Shown here: positions 1-5,616 of the stretch, in pieces
Position numbering within the stretch: the stretch's first letter is position 1
Layout of the letters: each line of letters opens with the position of its first letter
Source of the DNA: Chloroflexota bacterium
GTDB lineage: Bacteria; Chloroflexota; Anaerolineae; UBA3071
NCBI GenBank assembly: GCA_014383605.1
Contig: JACNHM010000202.1
Location: forward strand, 1-11,123
DNA: 11,123 bases
Reading direction: 5' to 3'
The notes under the pieces: model-generated
Database searches by the model: none
What the model was told of the DNA's origin: nothing
Seen by the model: only the letters and a program-made list of their open reading frames with translations
Made by a program: the position numbers and the translations under genes

Positions 1-2
1 AG

Positions 3-1265
3 GAACTCGCCCGGCACCTGCTGATTGACGAATTCCGGGACACGAGTTTCGCTCGGCATAGGCGGGTGTCGCTGCTAGGTGGGCTCCAGCGTAACGTGTT
101 TGCGGTCGGGTCTCCAACCCAGGGCATATACGGTTGGCGCGGGGCGGACCCCACCAAGATGGTAAGCCTGTTCACCGAGGCTTTCCCCGATGCCAGGGTG
201 CTGGCGTTGGAGCAGCACTACCGCTCCACGCAGACCATCCTGGACGCATCGCGGGCCATCGGCAACGGGCATGCCGACACGCAATTGTGGACGGACAACC
301 CGGCCGGAGCGCTGATCACCGTCGCCCGGCTGGCGGACGAGGTCGAGGAGGCGAAGTTTGTCGCCGACATGATTCTCGAACTGCGGGAGACCGAGGGGGT
401 GTCCTGGTCCGACTTTGCCATTCTGTTCCGGGTTCGGCGGCAGGTCACCCCGCTGGAGCAGCACTTTATCCAGCACAGTATCCCCTACCAGGTGACGGCC
501 GGCAACGCCTTTTTCCAACGGCGAGATGTCCGGCAACTCATCGCCTACCTGCGTCTGGCGCACGACCCATTCGACGGCCGCTCGCTCGGGATCATTTTGA
601 ACGTACCTCCCCGGGGGATCGGGCCGGTGACCCGCAGGAAGCTCCTCGGCGACGAGATGTGCTTGCGGATGTCGATGATCAGCGAGGCGAACAATAAGGG
701 GCGGCAAGATCTCCGTCCCCAGGCTCGTGCCGGTCTGAAATGGCTGGCGGACTTTTTGCAGAATCAGCTCCCCAGCAAGGTGGCCGAACTGACCCCTCGG
801 GAGCTGCTGGCGTTCATCATTCGGGAGACGCGCTACGACCGGATGCTGGATGATGCCCTCGACGCCCACCGGCGTTGGGCCAACGTGTGCGATCTCCAGA
901 CCATGGCCGGCCGCCATGAAACGTTGGAGAAACTCCTGGGCAAGCTGAATGAGCTGGAGGACGAGACGTTGGAGAGTGCGCACGGCGTCGTCCTCTCGAC
1001 CATTCACGCGGCCAAGGGGTTAGAGTTCCGGGTGGTCTTTGTGATCGGGATGGAGGACGGGCTCCTGCCTCTAGGCAAGAAGGGCGGCCGGAGCGCCGAG
1101 GAACGGAGGGTGTTCTACGTCGCCATGACGAGAGCCAGGGAACGGCTCTTCCTGACCCACGTTCGCACCCGAAGGGACTACCTGGGACGTGGCATCAAGT
1201 CCGCTCCCAGCCCCTTCCTGCGGGAGCTTCCGCGAGAGCTAACGGAAAGAAAAAGATATGGATAG
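3..1265 (+). CDS. UvrD/PcrA/Rep-type DNA helicase (5' truncated)
   Basis: Superfamily 1A 3'-5' DNA helicase; the family unwinds duplex DNA with ATP in repair and replication restart. The frame is open to the window edge, so the N-terminus with Walker A is missing and about 420 residues remain. Visible in order: motif II/Walker B (DEFRDT), motif III (GSPTQGIYGWRGAD), motif IV (LEQHYRSTQTILDA), a 2B-type segment with NVPPRGIGPVTRRKL, motif V (STIHAAKGLEF) and motif VI (FYVAMTRARERLFL). It ends shortly after a PSPFLRELP segment, so the long C-terminal tail of PcrA is absent. Motif II reads DEFRDT where DEFQDT is usual, and motif III has GS where GD is usual; both lie within 120 bases of the edge and may be sequence error. 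The stop overlaps the primase start by 8 bases, implying one operon and a joint role at forks. Family is sure; assignment to UvrD, PcrA or Rep is not. Confidence 0.92.
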   Translation, partial: ELARHLLIDEFRDTSFARHRRVSLLGGLQRNVFAVGSPTQGIYGWRGADPTKMVSLFTEAFPDARVLALEQHYRSTQTILDASRAIGNGHADTQLWTDNPAGALITVARLADEVEEAKFVADMILELRETEGVSWSDFAILFRVRRQVTPLEQHFIQHSIPYQVTAGNAFFQRRDVRQLIAYLRLAHDPFDGRSLGIILNVPPRGIGPVTRRKLLGDEMCLRMSMISEANNKGRQDLRPQARAGLKWLADFLQNQLPSKVAELTPRELLAFIIRETRYDRMLDDALDAHRRWANVCDLQTMAGRHETLEKLLGKLNELEDETLESAHGVVLSTIHAAKGLEFRVVFVIGMEDGLLPLGKKGGRSAEERRVFYVAMTRARERLFLTHVRTRRDYLGRGIKSAPSPFLRELPRELTERKRYG

Positions 1266-2766
1266 CATGATGGAAAAAGACAGACGGACATTCACACGTG
1301 ATGAGATCGACCGGGTAAAGCGAGAGAACCCCGTCGAGGACATCGTCGCCCGCTACGTGCCGCTGCGCCGGCGCGGGCGTTCGCTGGTAGGGCTCTGTCC
1401 CTTTCATCGGGAGACGGAGCCGAGTTTCCATGTCACCCCGGCCATGGGACGCTGGCACTGCTTTGGCGCCTGCGGGGAAGGGGGCGACGTGATTGACTTT
1501 ATCATGAGGCGAACCGGGGACAGCTTCACCGAGGCGATAGAGCGCCTGGGTGCAAATCGGCTCCCTCCGCCGGTTCCCGTGCCGACGAGCCGGCTCGGAA
1601 TCGGGCTTCGAGGGTCCAAGGAGTTGACCCATGATGATGGGCGTCTGATCAGAGCGGCCGCTGTCCTGTACCACACGGCGTTTTTTCTCAATCCGCAGGC
1701 GGTGAGGTACGTGACCGGCCGGGGGATATCGATTCCCACAGCCCAACGCCAGATGGTGGGCTACGCCCGGGGCGACCGGCTGGTTCCCTACCTGAAATAC
1801 AAGGGGTTCAGCGTCAGCCGTGCGCTGGACCTGGGGTTACTGCGCAGTGTTCCACGGATCAACCTGCGCCACGATCGCCTCAAGGAATTCTTCCGCGGCC
1901 GCGTCATCGTAGTGGAGATCGACGGCCGGGGCAACGCTATTCACCTAATCGGCCGGGCGCTGGATCCCGCGGTGAAACCCAAATACCTGAGCGCGCCGGG
2001 GATGCCCAAGCCGGTGTATGGGATGGCGTGCCTGGACCCCGAACGGCCGGTCGAAATGGTCGAGGGGCCGTTTGACTATCTCACCCTGCTGGAGTGGGGA
2101 TACCAGGGACTGGCCGTGATGGGCACGCATCTGAGCGACCGGGACGCCCGGCGCCTGTCACAGGTAACCGAGGTCATCATCACTCCCGATGCCGATGACG
2201 CCGGCTGGTCGGCCGCGCGGGATTGGGCGCTGGCCATCAGGCCTGACGCTGTGCTTGCGCGACAGTGCAAGCGAAGCGTACGGTTCCGGGTGTTGCCGGA
2301 GGGGGTCAAGGACGTCAACGATCTGGCGCAAAAGCCAGGCGGCCGGGAGGTATTCCCGAACCTGCCGCTCTTGACCCTGGATGAGGCCACCGGGATGGCC
2401 GATTTCGATCCTGGACGGCCGGTCATCGTCGTTCGCAGCCGGTTCGACCGGCTGATCCTACAGGAATGGGGCTACCAGGCCGTCTGTGTCCTGGGACGCT
2501 CTATCATGCAGAAGATGGGAGCTGCCCTGGCAACGGCCCCGGCAGTGCTCATCGTGTCGGACGCGTGGTGTATGGAGGTCGGTCGGCAGGCCGGCCGCGA
2601 CTGGCCGGGCGCCGCTGGCGACCGGGCGAGAGTCGTCTCCCTCCCGGATGGGGTCAAGACCATCCGAGAGATGGCAAATGGCGGCCGGGCAGCCTTCCAC
2701 AACCTGGTTGCAGGTTGGAAAGGAACTGCGCCTGTGATGGACATGGACAAGTGGGATCATCCATAG
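1258..2766 (+). CDS. DnaG-like primase with CHC2 zinc finger and a duplicated, degenerate TOPRIM
   Basis: DNA primase-like protein of 502 residues, expected to make RNA primers for replication. Residues 13-98 match the DnaG zinc-binding domain, with ligands C47, H50, C68 and C72; the last pair is spaced CFGAC rather than the usual CFGC. Residues 210-260 match the DnaG core (GRVIVVEIDGRGNAIHLIGRAL, then KPKYLSAP). A TOPRIM domain follows with E269-G270, then D311, D313 and G316 (PDADDAG). Residues 387-486 repeat this domain but lack the acidic residues: RS replaces EG and SDAWCMEVG replaces PDADDAG. No DnaB-binding C-terminal domain is seen, and the protein is shorter than typical DnaG (about 600 residues), so this looks like an accessory or element-borne primase, not the chromosomal one. 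I kept the ATG at 1258 because it overlaps the helicase stop; ATGs at 1267 and 1270 are in frame alternatives. Primase family assignment is strong, in vivo role inferred. Confidence 0.88.
   Translation: MDSMMEKDRRTFTRDEIDRVKRENPVEDIVARYVPLRRRGRSLVGLCPFHRETEPSFHVTPAMGRWHCFGACGEGGDVIDFIMRRTGDSFTEAIERLGANRLPPPVPVPTSRLGIGLRGSKELTHDDGRLIRAAAVLYHTAFFLNPQAVRYVTGRGISIPTAQRQMVGYARGDRLVPYLKYKGFSVSRALDLGLLRSVPRINLRHDRLKEFFRGRVIVVEIDGRGNAIHLIGRALDPAVKPKYLSAPGMPKPVYGMACLDPERPVEMVEGPFDYLTLLEWGYQGLAVMGTHLSDRDARRLSQVTEVIITPDADDAGWSAARDWALAIRPDAVLARQCKRSVRFRVLPEGVKDVNDLAQKPGGREVFPNLPLLTLDEATGMADFDPGRPVIVVRSRFDRLILQEWGYQAVCVLGRSIMQKMGAALATAPAVLIVSDAWCMEVGRQAGRDWPGAAGDRARVVSLPDGVKTIREMANGGRAAFHNLVAGWKGTAPVMDMDKWDHP
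2044..2715 (+). repeat. Internal tandem duplication of the TOPRIM region in the primase
   Basis: Protein-level repeat within the primase. Residues 263-369 (bases 2044-2364) and 387-486 (bases 2416-2715) align through RPV..V...FD.L.L.EWGYQ, then .V.G, a hydrophobic strand (EVIIT / AVLIV), G....RDW, then LP.GVK and a final F.NL. Unit 1 keeps the TOPRIM catalytic acids and unit 2 has lost them. The two units are joined by a short linker. The alignment is by eye. Confidence 0.75.
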
Positions 2767-2772
2767 TAAAAT
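2744..2772 (+). promoter_or_regulatory. Candidate sigma70-type promoter for the first toxin-antitoxin module
   Basis: TGGACA at 2744-2749 and TAAAAT at 2767-2772 are separated by 17 bases; each matches the consensus at five of six positions. The -35 lies inside the 3' end of the primase gene and the predicted start near 2779 is about 33 bases before the antitoxin ATG. A short perfect palindrome, AGTGACACT at 2790-2798, sits between promoter and ribosome binding site and could be an operator for autoregulation, as is usual for Phd/YefM systems. No transcript evidence. Confidence 0.45.
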
Positions 2773-2811
2773 ACATAGTGAAGCGTATAAGTGACACTGA
2801 AGGTGGGTTCA

Positions 2812-3096
2812 ATGCAGCGAATCATTGGCGTAACCGAATTACAGCGCCGCTTTCGTTCTGTCTTTGACCAGGTAGTCAAGCAGAACACTCCTTACGTCCT
2901 GACGCGAGGCAGCCGGCCGGAAGCTGCGCTTATCTCGTATGAGGAATTCCTGCGATATCAGGCACTGCGGGAACAGGACGTGCTGGCCCGCTTTGACCGG
3001 CTGGTGGCTCGCATGGCAGAGCAGAGTGCGGCTGTTAACGAAGAAGTCGCGACCGACGTAGCTGCCGCGCTCTCTGAACTGGACGCTGGCGCGTGA
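2812..3096 (+). CDS. Phd/YefM-family antitoxin
   Basis: A 94-residue antitoxin of a type II toxin-antitoxin pair; it should bind and neutralise the PIN toxin encoded next to it and repress its own promoter. The N-terminus (RIIGVTELQRRFRSVFDQVV, then YVLTRGSRPEAALISYEEF) is the classic Phd/YefM DNA-binding fold, followed by a charged, Ala/Glu-rich tail typical of the toxin-binding region. I chose ATG 2812 over the upstream GTG 2791 because AAGGTGG at 2800-2806 lies 5 bases before it. The stop codon overlaps the toxin ATG by one base (TGATG), indicating translational coupling. Confidence 0.87.
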   Translation: MQRIIGVTELQRRFRSVFDQVVKQNTPYVLTRGSRPEAALISYEEFLRYQALREQDVLARFDRLVARMAEQSAAVNEEVATDVAAALSELDAGA

Positions 3097-3521
3097 TGCG
3101 GGCAGTCGTTGACACCAATATCCTGGTGCGAGCCCTCATCATGCCGCAAGGCACCGTTGGCCCGGTGCTACTGCGCCTTCGCCGCGACGAGTACACCTTG
3201 CTCTATGCGCAGCCACTGTTGGAAGAGCTGATTGACGTGCTCAACCGGCCGCGCATTCGTCACAAGTACAGCTTGACCGAGGATGATATACAAACTGTTG
3301 TCAGCCTCATCTTGTTGCGTGGGGAAGCGGTGGCGCCGGAAGAACGCATCACCGCCTGTCGCGACCCGAGGGATGACAAGTTTCTGGAAGTGGCCGTGAC
3401 CGGCAAGGCCGATGTCATCGTCAGCGGAGATCAAGATCTGTTGGTGTTGAATCCCTTTGCCGGTATTCCCATTCTTCCACCGGCCGGCTTTTTTCAGATG
3501 TTGGATGCCGAGACGCAATGA
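3096..3521 (+). CDS. PIN-domain toxin (putative RNase, COG1569-like)
   Basis: A 141-residue PIN-domain protein, the probable ribonuclease toxin of the pair with the Phd/YefM antitoxin. The acidic residues expected to bind metal are visible: D6 (VVDTN), E44 (LLEELID), D94 in DPRDDKF and D112 in SGDQDLL. The length and the DPRDDKFLEVA / VIVSGDQDLL signature fit the 'putative toxin component, PIN family' group and are VapC-like in fold. The ATG at 3096 overlaps the antitoxin stop by one base; a GTG at 3093 is a less likely start. All catalytic positions are present, so it looks functional. RNA target unknown. Confidence 0.88.
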   Translation: MRAVVDTNILVRALIMPQGTVGPVLLRLRRDEYTLLYAQPLLEELIDVLNRPRIRHKYSLTEDDIQTVVSLILLRGEAVAPEERITACRDPRDDKFLEVAVTGKADVIVSGDQDLLVLNPFAGIPILPPAGFFQMLDAETQ

Positions 3522-3530
3522 TCGGACTTC

Positions 3531-3731
3531 GGCCGGCAGGCTGCCCGCGACTGGCCGGTCGCCATTGGCGAAAAGGCAAGGATTGCCCCGTTCCCGGAGG
3601 GCGTTGCGACCATTCGGACGCTTCGCGTGGAGCAAATGAAGGGCGGGGGGGCTGCCTGCCATGACCTGGTCGTCGATCTGTTCAGTCTGCAACAAGCCGA
3701 CCGGGTAGAAACAAGCAGAATCAGTACATGA
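3531..3731 (+). pseudogene. Remnant of a primase C-terminus (third copy of the TOPRIM tail)
   Basis: No start codon or ribosome site is visible, but the frame starting at 3531 reads GRQAARDWPVAIGEKARI, then PFPEGVATIR and GGGAACHDLV, matching the primase tail GRQAGRDWPGAAGDRARV, then SLPDGVKTIR and GGRAAFHNLV. At DNA level bases 3531-3580 match 2581-2630 at 40 of 50 positions without a gap. The fragment lies in the same frame as the PIN toxin and begins just after its stop, then ends at a TGA at 3729-3731. I read it as a decayed fragment of a second primase gene, or a duplicated 3' end produced when the toxin-antitoxin pair was inserted. It fills most of the 268-base gap between the two toxin-antitoxin modules. 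Confidence 0.72.
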
Positions 3732-3778
3732 TGTCTTGACGCCCGGTGGTGAGCAATTGGAAAACAAGACAATCCGAC

Positions 3779-3784
3779 AGGAGG
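3779..3784 (+). promoter_or_regulatory. Strong Shine-Dalgarno (AGGAGG) of the second antitoxin
   Basis: AGGAGG lies 5 bases before the ATG at 3790 and decides this start over the longer reading from TTG 3736, which has no ribosome site. An isolated TTGACG at 3736-3741 upstream has no acceptable -10 partner, so the promoter of this module is unresolved. Confidence 0.7.
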
Positions 3785-3789
3785 TCGAA

Positions 3790-4032
3790 ATGAGAGTGGC
3801 TACACTTGAGGTTCCCGAGTCACAGGTGGTCGAGTGGGTGCAGCAGCTTTCGCCCGAGGCCAAGCAGTCTGTGCTCAGGGCACTCATCCCGCGCCTTGAC
3901 CAACTTGAGGCCTTGGTGGATTATGGGAGCCGGCGGGCGCGCTCTCTCTGCGTCGAGCGCGGCGTGGACTGGAATGGCCTGACCGACGACGAGCGCCAGC
4001 AGTTGATCGACGATCTTCTCCACGAAGAGTAG
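3790..4032 (+). CDS. Putative antitoxin of unrecognised family, paired with a PIN toxin
   Basis: An 80-residue acidic protein with no domain I can name. It begins RVATLEVPESQVVEWVQQLS, has a helical middle (PEAKQSVLRALIPRLDQLEAL) and ends in an acidic tail (TDDERQQLIDDLLHEE). Position gives the role: it stops 2 bases before a PIN toxin gene and has its own strong ribosome site. It shares no visible similarity with the Phd/YefM antitoxin upstream, so the two modules are not a simple duplication. Its short N-terminal strand-helix could be a DNA-binding element and the acidic C-terminus the toxin-binding part; both are inference. Confidence 0.68.
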   Translation: MRVATLEVPESQVVEWVQQLSPEAKQSVLRALIPRLDQLEALVDYGSRRARSLCVERGVDWNGLTDDERQQLIDDLLHEE

Positions 4033-4034
4033 TC

Positions 4035-4439
4035 ATGCCCGAGAGAGTTGTCTACGATACCAACATCTGGATATCCGGTCTGCTGTGGCGCGGCAAGCCG
4101 TATCGATGTCTGCTGCTCGCGCGTGCAGGGGTTATCCAATTGGTACACTGTCAGGCTATGGTGGGTGAGCTCTCCCAGAAGCTGTGTAATGCATTCGGCT
4201 TCTCCGAGAACCACATTCGATCCGTCCTATACGAGCTGCGGAGCATGTCCGATCAGGTGGAGATTACGGGAAACCTCCACGTGGTCGCTGATGATCCGGA
4301 TGACGACAAATTCATCGAGTGCGCTCTGGCAGCCGGAGCTTCATTGATCGTTACGGGTGATCATCACCTACTCGACCTCGGAGAATACGAAGGAGTTCGT
4401 GTTCTCTCTGCCGCCGAGTTCGTTGCCCGCTTTGGATGA
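4035..4439 (+). CDS. PIN-domain toxin (putative RNase), second module
   Basis: A 134-residue PIN-domain protein, probable ribonuclease toxin of the second module. Expected metal-binding acids are D8 (VVYDTN), E45 (MVGELSQKL), D91 in DPDDDKF and D109 in VTGDHHLL. It shares the C-terminal pattern DP.DDKF.E.A....A..IV.GD..LL with the PIN toxin at 3096-3521 but little else, so they are distant relatives. It starts 2 bases after the antitoxin stop with only a weak ribosome site, which suggests coupled translation. Apparently intact. Confidence 0.87.
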   Translation: MPERVVYDTNIWISGLLWRGKPYRCLLLARAGVIQLVHCQAMVGELSQKLCNAFGFSENHIRSVLYELRSMSDQVEITGNLHVVADDPDDDKFIECALAAGASLIVTGDHHLLDLGEYEGVRVLSAAEFVARFG

Positions 4440-4530
4440 TTCACGCTACCGGGAGCACCGGATCCCGCTTTCGGGTGTGTGTGGTGGCGCGACGATAGCG
4501 CATGGTATGTTGAGCAAGGGGACGGGTGAA

Positions 4531-4755
4531 GTGAAGAGCTGTCAATACTGTGATGAACCTCTCCAGGGTAACCGCCAACGCAAGTTCTGCAGCGCGGCGT
4601 GCTATAACGCCTACCGGCGGCAGCGTGCTTCGCGGTCCGAGAAAGCCAAACGGAACCGGCGCGAATACTTGCAGCGACGGCTTCAGCACGGCATGCTGAC
4701 CCGGCAAGAGTTCGAGGCCCGGTGGCAAATGTATCTGGAAGAAGGCTTGATCTAA
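4531..4755 (+). CDS. Small zinc-finger protein (CxxC...CxxxC)
   Basis: A protein of about 74 residues. The N-terminus carries C4-x2-C7 and C20-x3-C24 (CQYCDEPLQ, then RKFCSAACYNAYRR), a treble-clef type zinc finger seen in many small prokaryotic proteins, followed by a very basic stretch rich in Arg and Lys and a C-terminal helix ending in YLEEGLI. The basic charge suggests nucleic-acid binding, but there is no evidence for a target. I prefer GTG 4531, with AAGGGG at 4516-4521 nine bases upstream; ATG 4507 in the same frame has no ribosome site. Reading the frame further up runs into the 3' end of the PIN toxin and looks non-coding. It precedes a hairpin and may end a transcription unit. Confidence 0.62.
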   Translation: MKSCQYCDEPLQGNRQRKFCSAACYNAYRRQRASRSEKAKRNRREYLQRRLQHGMLTRQEFEARWQMYLEEGLI

Positions 4756-4782
4756 CCCACCCCCACCGATCTCAATCAAGCA

Positions 4783-4816
4783 AAAGACCCCCATGGGAAG
4801 ACCCGTGGGGGTCTTT
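4783..4816 (+). terminator. Strong hairpin, probable terminator or attenuator
   Basis: Bases 4783-4797 pair with 4802-4816 over 15 base pairs (one G-U) around an AAGA loop; the arms begin AAAGACCCCC and end GGGGGTCTTT. It lies 27 bases after the zinc-finger stop, so a Rho-independent terminator is the simple reading. The T-tract is short (TCTTT on + strand, TCTTTT on the - strand), so it could act in either direction or leak. Only 32 bases separate it from the next ATG, which leaves little space for an independent promoter. Confidence 0.72.
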
Positions 4817-4848
4817 GCGTTGGAGCAAGAACCGAAAAGGAGAAAAAC

Positions 4849-5616
4849 ATGAACGTTCGCATTGCAGACATCAAGTTCGGATCCGTCGTTGACGGACCGG
4901 GCGTTCGTACGGCGGTCTGGTTCGCCGGGTGCCCCATCCGGTGTCCAGGTTGCTACAATACCCACCTTTGGCCGGCCGATTCTGGCCGGGAGACCCCCTT
5001 GAAGGTCGTGTTGGGCGCCATACGCCACGGCCGCCAGGTGGGGGACCAGGGCGTCACCCTGGTGGGCGGTGAACCGCTGGCCCAACCGAGGGCGGCCGCG
5101 GCTCTCTGTCTGGCGCTCCGCATGCTTCGGATCCACACCATCGTCTATACCGGCTATCACCTGGAGGGCATCATCGACATGGCCCGGGTGATCCCCGCAT
5201 ACTGGACCATCCTGACGTCGGCCGACATCCTGGTGGACGGGCCGTTCATCCAGGAGGCCACCGGCAGAGCTGATTCTGACTGCCAATACCGGGGCAGCCG
5301 CAACCAGCGGGTGATCGATCTCCGGCAAACCTTCGATGTCCGGCGAGCCCTGCAAAGGGCGCCTATCGTGGCCCTCGACGGGGAATGGGATGACCAGCAC
5401 CTGGTTTCCATCACTCCAGAGGGGACGATCCACTTCAGCGCGGCCGTCCGGCAGTTTGGTGTAGCGCTGGGTGGAAGGGTCCGGCCGGCGCGTAACTGCG
5501 GCCGAGTTCCCGCACAGGCAGGGACCCAAGTCCCCGCGCATTCAGGGAGCAAAGTGCCCGCGCACGCAGGGGACGCAGTCCCCGCATATGCAGAGGAGGC
5601 AAATGCAGATGACTAG
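4849..5616 (+). CDS. Radical SAM activating enzyme, NrdG-like
   Basis: A 255-residue radical SAM protein of the type that activates glycyl radical enzymes, closest in pattern to NrdG, the anaerobic ribonucleotide reductase activase. It carries the [4Fe-4S] motif C28-x3-C32-x2-C35 (GCPIRCPGC), a GGEP SAM-binding motif at 73-76, DGPF at 130-133 and RGSRNQR at 148-154, a segment typical of NrdG-type proteins. AGGAG is about 7 bases before ATG 4849. Residues 220-251 form four 8-residue repeats (V-P-A-x-A/S...) not found in NrdG, probably disordered. No nrdD is present, so the substrate may differ. Its last 8 bases overlap the next gene, implying co-expression. Radical SAM activase is nearly certain; ribonucleotide reductase function is not. 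Confidence 0.85.
   Translation: MNVRIADIKFGSVVDGPGVRTAVWFAGCPIRCPGCYNTHLWPADSGRETPLKVVLGAIRHGRQVGDQGVTLVGGEPLAQPRAAAALCLALRMLRIHTIVYTGYHLEGIIDMARVIPAYWTILTSADILVDGPFIQEATGRADSDCQYRGSRNQRVIDLRQTFDVRRALQRAPIVALDGEWDDQHLVSITPEGTIHFSAAVRQFGVALGGRVRPARNCGRVPAQAGTQVPAHSGSKVPAHAGDAVPAYAEEANADD
5506..5601 (+). repeat. Four tandem 24-base repeats at the 3' end of the radical SAM gene
   Basis: Four consecutive 24-base units (5506-5529, 5530-5553, 5554-5577, 5578-5601), each starting GT.CCCGC and carrying a G-rich half such as GCAGGG or CAGGGA. They encode VPAQAGTQ, VPAHSGSK, VPAHAGDA and VPAYAEEA. Each unit has imperfect inverted arms (CCCCGC against GC.GGG), resembling dispersed palindromic repeats found in many genomes. 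The fourth unit contains the AGGAGG (5594-5599) used by the next gene. Confidence 0.8.

Noticed and set aside
75..1007. Long minus-strand open frame of 310 codons opposite the helicase
   Set aside because: It mirrors a helicase frame with conserved motifs, has a Pro/Arg/Gln-rich translation without recognisable domain, and is explained by high GC content.
3736..3789. TTG start at 3736 for the second antitoxin, and TTGACG at 3736-3741 as a -35 box
   Set aside because: AGGAGG points to ATG 3790, and no convincing -10 element lies 16-18 bases after TTGACG.
4357..4530. Upstream extension of the zinc-finger gene to ATG 4357
   Set aside because: The extension overlaps the conserved 3' end of the PIN toxin in another frame; a good ribosome site supports GTG 4531.
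4441..5541. Minus-strand open frame of 366 codons across the zinc-finger gene, hairpin and radical SAM gene
   Set aside because: It runs through two well-supported + strand genes and the terminator hairpin, and shows no domain or ribosome site.
5506..5601. CRISPR-like array
   Set aside because: The 24-base units are directly adjacent without spacers and are in frame with a gene, so this is a simple tandem repeat.
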